Below, piece after piece: positions 1 to 6,441 of a stretch of DNA of 16,050 nt. A program made the translations under genes and the position numbers. Each line of letters opens with the position of its first letter. Within the stretch, counting starts at the first letter, position 1. Below the pieces are notes generated by a model. The model ran no database searches, was not told the DNA's origin, and worked only from the letters and a program-made list of their open reading frames with translations. Source of the DNA: Thermoplasmata archaeon (GTDB taxonomy: Archaea > Thermoplasmatota > Thermoplasmata > Lutacidiplasmatales > UBA184); NCBI GenBank assembly GCA_030044105.1, contig JASHWL010000187.1, positions 1 to 16,050 on the forward strand. Reading direction: 5' to 3'.

Positions 1-483
1 CCGGCGCTCGACTTCGCCGAGGTGCTCGGCCTCGTGAAGGTGCGGGAGGGGCGGGCCACGTTCACGGAGCTCGGGCAGCGCTACATGGCGAGCTCGATCC
101 GCGAGCGCAAGAACATCCTGCGCGAGCAGTTGAAGCGGACGACCCTGTTCCGTACGCTGCTCCGGGCCCTCGAGGGCTCGCCGGGCCGCCGCCTCACCGA
201 CGAGCAGCTCCTGCAGATCGTCTCGGTCACCGCCGCGACGGCGGACGAGGCCGTCCAGAACATCGTGAACTGGGGGCGGTACACGGGCCTCTTCCGCTAC
301 GACCCGGAGCAGCACCTCCTGGTCGCGGTCCGCGCGGCGGCCACCGCGCAGAAGCCTCCCACGGGCAACCGGCCGCCCCCCTCGGGGCCCGTAGCCCCCG
401 AGACCTCCACGGGCCGTCGACCGGCTCCGAAGGACGCGAGCGGCGAGACCGCGGCGCCGCCGATCGCGACCGCGCCGGCGTGA
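1..483 (+). CDS. C-terminal part of an AAA-associated domain protein (ABC transporter ATPase-linked), 5' truncated
   Basis: The frame is open from the first base, so the gene begins upstream; 160 residues are visible. Residues about 1-105 resemble the AAA-associated C-terminal domain (AAA_assoc_C) found at the end of archaeal and bacterial nitrate/sulfonate/bicarbonate-type ABC transporter ATPases: a winged-helix-like LTELG-type segment (here FTELGQRYM, residues 22-30), a helical stretch, and the characteristic WGRYTGLFRYD motif at 91-101. The remaining ~55 residues are rich in Pro, Ala and Thr and look disordered. The ATPase part would lie before the window, so a fusion to an ABC ATPase is likely but not seen; a stand-alone domain protein is possible. 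The GTG at 22 is an internal codon, not a convincing start. Stop TGA at 481-483. Confidence 0.7.
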   Translation, partial: PALDFAEVLGLVKVREGRATFTELGQRYMASSIRERKNILREQLKRTTLFRTLLRALEGSPGRRLTDEQLLQIVSVTAATADEAVQNIVNWGRYTGLFRYDPEQHLLVAVRAAATAQKPPTGNRPPPSGPVAPETSTGRRPAPKDASGETAAPPIATAPA

Positions 484-502
484 ACCGCGCGTTCCGCCAC
501 GG

Positions 503-507
503 CTAAG
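503..507 (+). promoter_or_regulatory. weak TATA-like element before the FMN reductase
   Basis: CTAAG inside GC-rich sequence lies about 26 nt before the ATG at 531. This matches the spacing of other start-proximal AT elements in the window and suggests a leaderless transcript. The motif is short, so support is mainly positional. Confidence 0.3.
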
Positions 508-530
508 CCGCGCCCCGGTCGTCGGGGACC

Positions 531-1091
531 ATGACACCCGTCCGCATCGCCGGCATCCCGGGCAGCCTTCGCAAGAACGCCTACTCGCGGGGACTGCTCG
601 ACGCCGCGGTCGAGCTCGTTCCGCCCGAGACCTCGGTCGAGATCCTGGACATCGCCGGTTTCCCGCTGTTCAACCAGGACCAGGAGGCCGCGCCGCCCCC
701 GAACGTGATCGCCTTCAAGGAGAAGGTCCGGGCGGCCGACGCCGTGCTGTTCTCCATCAACGAGCACAACTACTCGTTCTCCGCGGCCGAGAAGAACGCC
801 ATCGACTGGGCGTCGCGGCCCTACGGCACGAGCGCGTGGGAGGGAAAGCCCGCGGGCCTGATGAGCGCCTCCGTGGGCATGATGGGCGGGGTTCGCGCCC
901 AGCTCGACCTGCGCCACTCGATGGTCTTCCTGAACATGTTCCCGATCAATCGACCCGAGGTGATCGTCCCGTTCGCCGCGAAGGCGTTCGACGCCCACGG
1001 GAAGCTGATCGACGAGAACGCCCGCAGGTTCATCGCGGCCCATCTGGTGGAGCTGGTACGGTTCACGCGGGTGCTGCGGGGCGACCGATAG
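531..1091 (+). CDS. NADPH-dependent FMN reductase (NAD(P)H:quinone / chromate reductase-like)
   Basis: A 186-residue flavodoxin-fold protein, the usual length for the NADPH-dependent FMN reductase family (ChrR/YieF, ArsH relatives). These enzymes bind FMN and transfer two electrons from NAD(P)H to quinones, azo compounds or metal oxyanions in the cytoplasm. The N-terminal GIPGSLRKNAYS (8-19) is the FMN phosphate-binding loop; EHNYSFSAAEKNAIDWASRP (78-97) is the second FMN-contact block, normally PEYN...LKNAIDW.SRP, here with His for Tyr; MMGG (117-120) corresponds to the third loop. The ATG at 531 sits about 26 nt after a weak TATA-like CTAAG, suggesting a leaderless message. It stands alone: the preceding gene ends 47 bp upstream and a tRNA gene follows. 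The exact substrate cannot be read from sequence. Confidence 0.88.
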   Translation: MTPVRIAGIPGSLRKNAYSRGLLDAAVELVPPETSVEILDIAGFPLFNQDQEAAPPPNVIAFKEKVRAADAVLFSINEHNYSFSAAEKNAIDWASRPYGTSAWEGKPAGLMSASVGMMGGVRAQLDLRHSMVFLNMFPINRPEVIVPFAAKAFDAHGKLIDENARRFIAAHLVELVRFTRVLRGDR

Positions 1092-1131
1092 CCCCCGGGA
1101 TGGTCGGGCGAGCGCGCGGCGTTTCCAAAGG

Positions 1132-1139
1132 TCTTAAAG
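1132..1139 (+). promoter_or_regulatory. box A (TATA-like) promoter of tRNA-Ala
   Basis: TCTTAAAG, preceded by TTTCCAAAG (1122-1130), forms the only AT-rich patch in a GC-rich spacer. Its centre is about 29 nt before the mature tRNA 5' end, the expected distance from an archaeal box A to the start site. Purine-rich bases just upstream could serve as BRE. Confidence 0.55.
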
Positions 1140-1164
1140 TGCGACCGACCTCCCCCGCCCCCGC

Positions 1165-1236
1165 GGGCACGTAGATCAGCGGAAGATCGCTGCTTTCGCA
1201 AAGCAGAGGTCGGGGGTTCAAATCCCCCCGTGTCCA
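1165..1236 (+). tRNA. tRNA-Ala (anticodon CGC)
   Basis: The sequence folds into a complete cloverleaf. Acceptor stem GGGCACG (1165-1171) pairs with CGTGTCC (1229-1235); the D stem is GATC/GATC (1174-1177 with 1185-1188); the anticodon stem CTGCT/AGCAG encloses TTCGCAA with anticodon CGC at 1197-1199; a 5-nt variable loop follows; the T stem GGGGG/CCCCC closes TTCAAAT (1217-1223). The third acceptor pair is G-U, the G3:U70 identity element of alanine tRNA, which confirms the isotype. Discriminator base A is at 1236, CCA is not encoded, and no intron interrupts the anticodon loop. It decodes GCG, a codon expected to be frequent at this GC content. Confidence 0.96.
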
Positions 1237-1328
1237 CTCCTTCCGCGGGTTCTCCTCCGAAAGTACGGAGTTCGACGCAGGGTCGGCGATCCATGCTATT
1301 CCGGGCCGCGTCTTCCCCACGTACGGGG

Positions 1329-1862
1329 CTATCGATCGGGCAGACACGACGTGATCGACCGGACCTGGTGGCCCACGGGCTGCAGCCCGTCGATGGGAAT
1401 GCCCCACTCGAACCGAGTGACCTTGCGGAAGACGAGCCCGGCTTCCACCGCTCCGCTGGGGGTGGCCGACCTTCCCCGGTCTCGCGCGATGCAGACCGAC
1501 AACGGCACTTTCAGCGTGAAGGCCTGGTGCGGAAACGGAAGACGGGCCTCCAGGTCGCGGATCTGGGTCTTCCAGTAGAAACAGCCGTCGAAGATCACCG
1601 GGATGCCCCGGGCCAGCCAGGGTCTCGCGACGCGCTCCAAGGCGACGTTCCCTCTCAGGTACATGGCGACGGAGCCGCCGTCCCAGTTCCGGTCTGCGAG
1701 CCCGTCGAGGTGAACGACCTTCCCGTGGACCGCTCGCGCCAGCGCCTCCGCGACGGTGCTCTTCCCCGACGCGAGGGGTCCTCGAAGAATGAGGTAGTAG
1801 GCTTGAGCCCGCGCGGATCGATCGCGCCGCGGGCGACTCGCGCCCCCGCTCCTGTTCGCCAT
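1329..1862 (-). CDS. P-loop NTPase, probable small-molecule or nucleotide kinase-like protein
   Basis: From the ATG at 1862 the protein has 177 residues. After ~20 basic residues comes a beta strand and a Walker A motif GPLASGKST (28-36), then HLDGLADRNW (51-60) and a Walker B-like VIFDG (89-93). CIARDRGR (124-131) resembles the arginine-bearing lid of small P-loop kinases. The fold therefore looks like the AAA_33/zeta-toxin/shikimate-kinase-like group, but no family-specific substrate motif is recognised. No TATA box or strong ribosome-binding site separates it from the minus-strand gene ending at 1979, 116 bp upstream, so the two may be co-transcribed. An in-frame ATG at 1913 would add 17 Ser/Arg-rich residues; 1862 is preferred because the folded domain starts soon after it. 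Confidence 0.7.
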   Translation of the reverse strand: MANRSGGASRPRRDRSARAQAYYLILRGPLASGKSTVAEALARAVHGKVVHLDGLADRNWDGGSVAMYLRGNVALERVARPWLARGIPVIFDGCFYWKTQIRDLEARLPFPHQAFTLKVPLSVCIARDRGRSATPSGAVEAGLVFRKVTRFEWGIPIDGLQPVGHQVRSITSCLPDR

Positions 1863-1978
1863 CGCGGAGCGGGAAGTCCTCGACGCTCGGCCGGAATCCT
1901 GCGAGCGGCCCATCTCCCTCTCCGCGCCGCGGGAACGCCTCGGCGCGCCGACGACGCGGCGAGAGGCGAGACCCCTGG

Positions 1979-2389
1979 TCAGCGGACCACTCCCACCGCG
2001 TCGCCGAACCACCACAGCACCCAATCCTCGTCCAGCCAGTAATCGGCCTGCTCCTCGGTCTCCGTGAGGGGGATGGCGTGGAGGCCGTCCGCCTTCGCGC
2101 GCTCGAACTGGGCACGCAGGTCGTCCTCCGTCAAAGGCGAGAGCCCCTCGAGGATCCGCTGGAGCTGCGCTCGGATGCCCACGTCGAGGAATCGGGACGG
2201 ATGTCGCACCAGGATCGCGAAGTGGTGCCGCCCGCTGACCTCCTCCACCCGCACCAGCTTCCACTCGAGCGGCTCCTTCCGTTCGCGCTCAAGCTCGGCC
2301 GCCGCGAGATTGCCGAGCGCGACCGCCACCCCGTTCTCGTCCGCCAGCCCGGGCCGGAGTCCAATGTCCAACTCGAACCCACGCGTCAC
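1979..2389 (-). CDS. hypothetical protein, 136 aa, GTG start
   Basis: An unrecognised acidic protein with balanced composition, strong GC3 bias and believable secondary structure: N-terminal beta segments (FELDIGL, VAVALGNL), a Lys/Glu-rich helix, then beta strands WKLVRVEEV and HHFAILV (about 41-62), and a C-terminal Trp-rich YWLDEDWVLWWFG (116-128). The beta-alpha-beta middle might be a ligand-sensing or immunity-like fold, but this is only a shape impression. The start is GTG at 2389; no in-frame ATG is available. It lies upstream of the P-loop protein on the same strand and diverges from the metal-regulator operon, with the palindrome at 2472-2490 and the operator at 2517-2545 between the two starts. 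Confidence 0.6.
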   Translation of the reverse strand: MTRGFELDIGLRPGLADENGVAVALGNLAAAELERERKEPLEWKLVRVEEVSGRHHFAILVRHPSRFLDVGIRAQLQRILEGLSPLTEDDLRAQFERAKADGLHAIPLTETEEQADYWLDEDWVLWWFGDAVGVVR

Positions 2390-2471
2390 CGATCGCGCCG
2401 GACCGGCGCCGGCCCTCGGCCATCGCGCCGGGAGCCTTGACGGTTTCCTCGAGGACCTCGGGTCCCCTCCC

Positions 2472-2490
2472 TCGCTCCGAAGCGGAGCGA
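2472..2490. repeat. perfect 8-bp inverted repeat in the divergent intergenic region
   Basis: TCGCTCCG (2472-2479) and CGGAGCGA (2483-2490) are exact reverse complements separated by AAG. The element lies between the GTG of the minus-strand 136-aa gene (2389) and the metal operator. It could be a second protein-binding site or an RNA hairpin in the leader of the minus-strand transcript. It has no flanking T-run, so a terminator is unlikely. Confidence 0.45.
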
Positions 2491-2516
2491 CGCGATCCGA
2501 GGCTCCGCGACCATCG

Positions 2517-2545
2517 TAGGTGTAACCTAAAAATTAGGGGTACAC
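2517..2545. promoter_or_regulatory. metal-regulator (DtxR-family) operator, two interlocked palindromes
   Basis: In a sudden AT-rich island there are two overlapping perfect 5-bp inverted repeats, each with a 3-bp spacer: TAGGT-GTA-ACCTA (2517-2529) and CCTAA-AAA-TTAGG (2526-2538). A further outer pair, GTGTA (2520-2524) and TACAC (2541-2545), flanks the second. TTAGG/CCTAA half-sites are typical of DtxR/IdeR/SirR-type operators, and the first gene downstream encodes a DtxR-family protein. The site abuts and partly overlaps the TATA box, so binding would block TFB/TBP assembly, which fits metal-dependent autorepression. The assignment rests on motif and context only. Confidence 0.65.
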
Positions 2546-2552
2546 ATATATC
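2544..2552 (+). promoter_or_regulatory. TATA box of the metal-transport operon
   Basis: ACATATATC is the clearest TATA element in the window. Its centre is about 27 nt before the ATG at 2575, so the message of the regulator gene is probably leaderless. Its left edge overlaps the right arm of the operator. Confidence 0.6.
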
Positions 2553-2574
2553 CTCGGTCGGGCTGCTCCGGAAC

Positions 2575-3006
2575 ATGGAACCGCTGCAGGAACTGACGCG
2601 TCGGCAATTGGACACGCTTCAGGCGATCGGCGGGCGGGAGACGAACGAACACGGCGTCCCGCTGAAGCTGATCGCCTCCACGCTGCGCATGAGCTCCCCC
2701 TCGGCGCTCGGGCACCTCACTCCGCTCGAGCGGCTGGGGCTCGTGGAACGGTACCGAGGAAAGAGCCGGCTCACGACCAAGGGCCGCCGGACCCTGCTCG
2801 AATACCAGCGGCACCACCGCGTCGCGGAGACGCTGTTCGGACGGCTGGGGCTCGCCCCCGCGGAGTCGTGTGCCGCGGCGCGGGAGATCGATCTCGCCAT
2901 CTCGCACCGGACGGTCGAGGAGGTCTGCCGCGCGCAGGACCACCCGGCCGCGTGCCCCCACGGGGCTCCGATCGCCCCCTGTCACACCGGCGCGGGCCGC
3001 GACTGA
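2575..3006 (+). CDS. DtxR/MntR-family metal-dependent transcriptional regulator
   Basis: A 143-residue protein with the two-domain plan of the short DtxR family: N-terminal winged helix (about 5-70; LKLIASTLRMSSPSALGHLTPLERLGL contains the recognition helix, then RLTTKGRRTL), and a metal-binding/dimerisation domain (about 75-135) with RHHRVAETLF (79-88) and the family signature HPAACPHGAPI (123-133). There is no C-terminal SH3/FeoA domain. H81 and E85 match conserved family ligands, but REIDLAIS (103-110) replaces the usual C/E-x2-E-H block, so metal coordination may differ. The start at 2575 is chosen because the TATA box lies about 27 nt upstream; an in-frame ATG at 2437 would translate through the operator. 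It is the first gene of the metal-uptake operon and probably autoregulates it. Confidence 0.85.
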   Translation: MEPLQELTRRQLDTLQAIGGRETNEHGVPLKLIASTLRMSSPSALGHLTPLERLGLVERYRGKSRLTTKGRRTLLEYQRHHRVAETLFGRLGLAPAESCAAAREIDLAISHRTVEEVCRAQDHPAACPHGAPIAPCHTGAGRD

Positions 3007-3012
3007 GGGACG

Positions 3013-4134
3013 ATGACGGCATCCGCATCCTCCGGACCGTCGGAGACACCCTCCACTCCCGCGCCTCGCCGCCACCGGACGTTCGTGATCGTGGTCGTGG
3101 CGGTCGTACTGGTGGTCGCCGCCCTGGGAGGCACCTACGCCTATCTGGTCAGCGTGCCGCCGGCGCCGTGCGCGGGAGTGAACCTCGGGTTCAACGCGAC
3201 CGGCGAATCGTCCACGACGCCGCCGGTAGCGACCACCGCCCCCGCCGGGGGGGTCGCCTCCCCGGCCGCACTCGCCCCGAGCAGTCCCGCCGCCGCCCCG
3301 TACGTCATCAACGTGGTGGCGGCCGAGAACTTCTGGGGAAGCCTGGTCTCGCAGATCGGGGGGAACTGGACCCATGTCACGAGCATCATCACCGACCCGA
3401 ACACGGATCCGCACGAGTACGAGTCGAACGACTCGGACGCGAAGGCGATCGCACAGGCGCAGTACGTCATCATCAACAACGTCGGCTACGACGACTGGGC
3501 CTCGGAGCTCGTGGCCGCGGACGGGGTCGCGAACCAGACGATCCTCAACGTCGGAGACAGCCTCGGCGTGAGCGTCACCGGGGGGATCGTGACGGGCAAC
3601 CCCCACCTGTGGTACAACCCCACCTACGTGAACGAGACGGTGGCGTGGATGTACCACAATCTGACGACCCTCGAGCCCCAGCTGACCGGCTACTTCACGG
3701 ACAACTACGACAACCTGACGAAGTCCCTCGCGTCGCTCTACGACGGGGTCGGGCTCATCAAGAAGGACTTCGCCGGCACCAAGGTGGCGGCGACGGAGTC
3801 GATCTTCGTCTACCTCGCGAACGCGACCGACCTGGACCTCGTCTCGCCGCCGGCGTTCATGGAGGCCGTCGCGGAGGGCAACGACCCGCCCGACCCGAGC
3901 GTCGTCACGTTCCAGTGCCAGCTGGACAGCGGCCAGGTCAAGGTGCTCGTTTTCAACGCGCAGACGGTCACGCCGATCACCACGAACATGAAGGCGATCG
4001 CCCAGGAGCACAACGTGACCGTGATGAGCGTCACCGAGACGATCGTGCCGCCCAGCGCCACCTTCCAGGAGTGGATGGGCGGCGAGCTGAACGCGCTCTT
4101 CGTCGCCCTCGACGCGAACCAGCTCGGTCAATGA
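3013..4134 (+). CDS. metal ABC transporter substrate-binding protein (ZnuA/TroA family), membrane-anchored
   Basis: A 373-residue extracellular binding protein for Zn/Mn/Fe (cluster 9 family). Residues 23-47 are a hydrophobic segment after a basic patch (RRHR), with no lipobox Cys, so it is probably an uncleaved N-terminal anchor; 50-95 is an Ala/Pro/Thr-rich linker; 97-370 is the paired-lobe binding domain. Likely ligands are H134 in DPHEYE and H198 in NPHLWYNP. The third family ligand, often His in TxHxxF, is Glu here (E262 in ATESIF); E342 in TETIVP is a candidate fourth. Nine N-x-S/T sequons (N61, 118, 139, 174, 207, 216, 234, 270, 334) suggest surface N-glycosylation. It starts 6 nt after the regulator's stop and overlaps the ATPase gene by ATGA, so it is operonic. 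The preferred metal cannot be fixed. Confidence 0.9.
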   Translation: MTASASSGPSETPSTPAPRRHRTFVIVVVAVVLVVAALGGTYAYLVSVPPAPCAGVNLGFNATGESSTTPPVATTAPAGGVASPAALAPSSPAAAPYVINVVAAENFWGSLVSQIGGNWTHVTSIITDPNTDPHEYESNDSDAKAIAQAQYVIINNVGYDDWASELVAADGVANQTILNVGDSLGVSVTGGIVTGNPHLWYNPTYVNETVAWMYHNLTTLEPQLTGYFTDNYDNLTKSLASLYDGVGLIKKDFAGTKVAATESIFVYLANATDLDLVSPPAFMEAVAEGNDPPDPSVVTFQCQLDSGQVKVLVFNAQTVTPITTNMKAIAQEHNVTVMSVTETIVPPSATFQEWMGGELNALFVALDANQLGQ

Positions 4135-4976
4135 TCTCGGAGGGACTGCCGTCGGCGCGGATCGCGGAGCCCGGCGCCGCGGGACCCGTCGCCTGGGCCC
4201 GGCACCTCACCGTCGGATACCGGGGCCGACCGGTATGGACGGACGCGAACTTCGAGATCCAGCCGGGCGAGTTCGTGGCCGTGATCGGGCCGAACGGCGC
4301 CGGCAAGACGACGCTGTTCCGGCTCCTGCTAGGGCTCCTCCACCCCGCCGGCGGAGAGCTCGAGGTCTTCGGGGAGGCGCCGCGACGGGGGAACCCGCGG
4401 ATCGGCTACGTGCCCCAGACGCACCTGGTCGATCGCGACACCAACGTCGAGGCGGTGCAGCTGGTGCGGCTCGCGTTCTCTGCGAACCGGTGGCTGCCCC
4501 GCCTGACCCCGGGACAGCTCCGCTCCGAGCGGCAGGCGACCACGGCCGCCCTGCGGTCCGTCGGCGCCTCGGAGATCGCCTCGAAGTCGCTCGGGGCGAT
4601 GAGCGGCGGGGAGCTCCAGCGCATCTTCCTCGCCGAGGCGCTCGTGAGCGCGCCGGACCTGCTGCTGCTCGATGAGCCGCTCGCGAACCTCGACATCCGG
4701 CGCGCGACCGAGCTGGTCGAGCTCGTGCACGGCCAGGTACGGACCCGGAACGTCGCGACCCTGCTCGTGGCGCACGACATCAATCCCCTGATCCGCCACC
4801 TCGACAAGGTGATCTACATCGCCAACGGCCACGTCGCGACCGGCCTGCCGGACGAGGTCCTGACCTCGGAACGGCTCTCCGATCTCTACGGGGTCCCGAT
4901 CGAGGTCCTGCGCGACTCGCGGGGCAATCTCGTCATCGTGGGGGACCAGGACGCCCACCAGGATCCGGCCCCATGA
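4131..4976 (+). CDS. metal ABC transporter ATP-binding protein (ZnuC/MntB-type)
   Basis: A 281-residue ABC ATPase that powers metal import. It carries Walker A GPNGAGKTT (53-61), Q-loop GYVPQ (Q96), signature MSGGELQR (157-164; Met for the usual Leu), Walker B LLLLDEP (177-183), D-loop ANLD (185-188) and switch histidine AHD (H215). An N-terminal extension of ~20 residues precedes the first strand. The ATG at 4131 overlaps the stop of the binding-protein gene (ATGA), and the stop at 4974-4976 overlaps the permease ATG at 4973, indicating translational coupling. The frame stays open far upstream of 4131, but that part is antisense-like noise inside the preceding genes. Confidence 0.95.
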   Translation: MISEGLPSARIAEPGAAGPVAWARHLTVGYRGRPVWTDANFEIQPGEFVAVIGPNGAGKTTLFRLLLGLLHPAGGELEVFGEAPRRGNPRIGYVPQTHLVDRDTNVEAVQLVRLAFSANRWLPRLTPGQLRSERQATTAALRSVGASEIASKSLGAMSGGELQRIFLAEALVSAPDLLLLDEPLANLDIRRATELVELVHGQVRTRNVATLLVAHDINPLIRHLDKVIYIANGHVATGLPDEVLTSERLSDLYGVPIEVLRDSRGNLVIVGDQDAHQDPAP

Positions 4977-5929
4977 CGAGCTTCCAGTGGGTCTGGTGGA
5001 ACTGGAACATCCTCGAGGACCTGCGCTACATGTTCCAGTTCCAGTTCGTCCAGGACCTCTACGCGGCCGGCACTCTCATCGCGATCCTGGCCGGGGTGGT
5101 GAGCTACCTCGTGGTCCTGCGCCGCTCCTCCTTCGCGTCGCACGCGCTGGGGCACGCGGGCTTCTCGGGGGCGGCGGGGGCCGTGCTGTTCGGGATCAAT
5201 CCGTTCTACGGGCTGCTCGTGGCGACGCTCGCGTCCGGGACGGGGATCGCGGTGCTCGGTCAGCGCGCGTCGCATCGGGACGTCGAGATCGGCACGGTGC
5301 TGGCGTTCATGCTCGCCCTCGGGCTGCTGTTCCTCGCGTTCTACAACGGCTACGCGACCGAGGCGTACTCGATCCTCTTCGGGGAGATCGTCGGCATCAG
5401 CCCGGCCCAGGTGGTGACGACCTTCGAGTGGGGGATCCCCACGCTCGTCGTCCTCCTCGTCTGCTACCGCCAGCTCATGTTCGCGTCGCTCGACGAGGAG
5501 GTCGCCGACGCGAAGGGGATGCACACGGCCCTGCTCGGCTTCGTGTTCATGGCCACCCTCGCGGTCGCGATCTCGGTCGCGGTCACGGTCATCGGGGTCC
5601 TGCTGATCTTCGCCCTGACGGTCACGCCGGCCGCGATCGCGGTGCGGCTGGCGAAGCGCCCGTGGCACGCGATCCTGATCTCGATCGGCGTGGCCCTGCT
5701 CGCGGTCTGGGCGGGGAGCTTCATCGCGTTCTACGAGTCGCCGGCGCCGACGAGCTTCTTCATCGTGCTCATCGTATTCGCGATCTATCTGATCGTGCGC
5801 GCCCTTCCCTTGCTCGCGCGCCTGCGAGCTTGGGTCGCCTCGGCCCCTACGCGCCGGTCCTTGGATTCCGGGGCCCCGGGCGCCCCGTCCTCCGCGCCGG
5901 CGACGCCCCCGGACTCCGAGCGCGCGTGA
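4973..5929 (+). CDS. metal ABC transporter permease (ABC-3 family, ZnuB/MntC-type)
   Basis: A 318-residue integral membrane protein of the ABC-3 family that forms the metal channel with the ATPase. About seven or eight hydrophobic spans lie between 30 and 280. Family landmarks are RRSSFASHALGHAGFSGAAG (50-69), SILFGEIVGI (133-142), the cytoplasmic coupling region SLDEEVADAKGM (172-183) with the DEEVA..G motif, and GVLLIFALTVTPAAIAVRL (208-226). The last ~35 residues are Ala/Pro/Ser-rich and cytoplasmic or disordered. It overlaps the ATPase stop by ATGA and is the last gene of the operon; the next gene has its own TATA-like box. Confidence 0.94.
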   Translation: MTSFQWVWWNWNILEDLRYMFQFQFVQDLYAAGTLIAILAGVVSYLVVLRRSSFASHALGHAGFSGAAGAVLFGINPFYGLLVATLASGTGIAVLGQRASHRDVEIGTVLAFMLALGLLFLAFYNGYATEAYSILFGEIVGISPAQVVTTFEWGIPTLVVLLVCYRQLMFASLDEEVADAKGMHTALLGFVFMATLAVAISVAVTVIGVLLIFALTVTPAAIAVRLAKRPWHAILISIGVALLAVWAGSFIAFYESPAPTSFFIVLIVFAIYLIVRALPLLARLRAWVASAPTRRSLDSGAPGAPSSAPATPPDSERA

Positions 5930-5954
5930 GCGGGGCGGTTCGGGCATCCCCCCG

Positions 5955-5963
5955 GCATTATCC
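5955..5963 (+). promoter_or_regulatory. TATA-like element of msrB
   Basis: GCATTATCC is the only AT-rich patch in the 64-bp gap before msrB, about 35 nt from the ATG at 5994. It implies a near-leaderless transcript and separates msrB from the metal operon. Confidence 0.4.
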
Positions 5964-5993
5964 GCCGGCGCGGGCTGGCCGTTCCGCGCGACC

Positions 5994-6374
5994 ATGTCGA
6001 CCCCCGCCGCCCCCACGCTCCGCAAGCTGACCCCTCGGGAAGCGCGGGTGATCCTGCACCGGGGCACGGAGCCGCCGTTCTCGGGCGAGTACGAGCACGA
6101 GCACCGCCGCGGGACGTACACCTGCCGGCAGTGCGGTCTCCCGCTCTACCGGTCGGACGACAAGTTCGACTCCGGCTGCGGTTGGCCGAGCTTCGATGAG
6201 GAGATCCCCGGCGCCGTCCGCCGGATCCCGGACCCGGACGGGGAGCGGGTGGAGATCCGATGCGCCCGCTGCGACGGCCACCTCGGCCACGTCTTCGTGG
6301 GGGAGCGGCTCACGCCAAAGAACACCCGGCATTGCGTGAACTCGATCTCGATGCTGTTCGTGCCGTCGCCCTGA
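5994..6374 (+). CDS. msrB: peptide-methionine (R)-S-oxide reductase MsrB
   Basis: A 126-residue single-domain MsrB, which reduces the R epimer of methionine sulfoxide in oxidised proteins. The start of the fold RKLTPREARVILHRGTEPPFSGEY (10-33) is typical. Two CxxC pairs, C44-C47 and C90-C93, bind the structural zinc. GCGWPSF (61-67) and the catalytic block RHCVNSIS (112-119), with C114 as the sulfenic-acid cysteine, are both present. C62 in GCGWPSF is a plausible resolving cysteine. The partner enzyme MsrA is encoded separately about 1.9 kb downstream. The ATG follows a TATA-like GCATTATCC. Confidence 0.96.
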   Translation: MSTPAAPTLRKLTPREARVILHRGTEPPFSGEYEHEHRRGTYTCRQCGLPLYRSDDKFDSGCGWPSFDEEIPGAVRRIPDPDGERVEIRCARCDGHLGHVFVGERLTPKNTRHCVNSISMLFVPSP

Positions 6375-6410
6375 CGCGGGCGCCCGCGGGTGGCGTCGGC
6401 TTCCCCGCGA

Positions 6411-6417
6411 GGTTAAG
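6411..6417 (+). promoter_or_regulatory. TATA-like element of the CDGSH gene
   Basis: GGTTAAG centred about 28 nt before the ATG at 6442, in otherwise GC-only sequence. It fits a leaderless start for the small iron-sulfur protein. Confidence 0.4.
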
Positions 6418-6441
6418 GGGCGATGGGGCCGTCGGGGGGCC

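Noticed and set aside
1255..1270. CTCCG-AAAGTA-CGGAG hairpin downstream of the tRNA, considered as a terminator
   Set aside because: Only 5 bp, with no following T-run; archaeal termination usually needs T-rich sequence. Likely chance.
1329..2389. Calling the kinase-like/136-aa pair a toxin-antitoxin system
   Set aside because: Only the shared P-loop fold hints at zeta toxins; no UDP-GlcNAc kinase motif or antitoxin feature is visible.
2868..4130. Upstream extension of the ABC ATPase frame
   Set aside because: The ATPase fold starts after 4131, which overlaps the preceding stop as ATGA; the extension overlaps two real genes and is Arg-rich noise.
2527..4131. 534-codon minus-strand open frame opposite the regulator and binding-protein genes
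   Set aside because: Val/Arg/Asp-rich shadow of well-supported plus-strand genes.
4886..6121. 411-codon minus-strand open frame opposite the permease
   Set aside because: Glu/Arg/Asp-rich shadow; the plus strand encodes a clear ABC-3 permease and the MsrB start.
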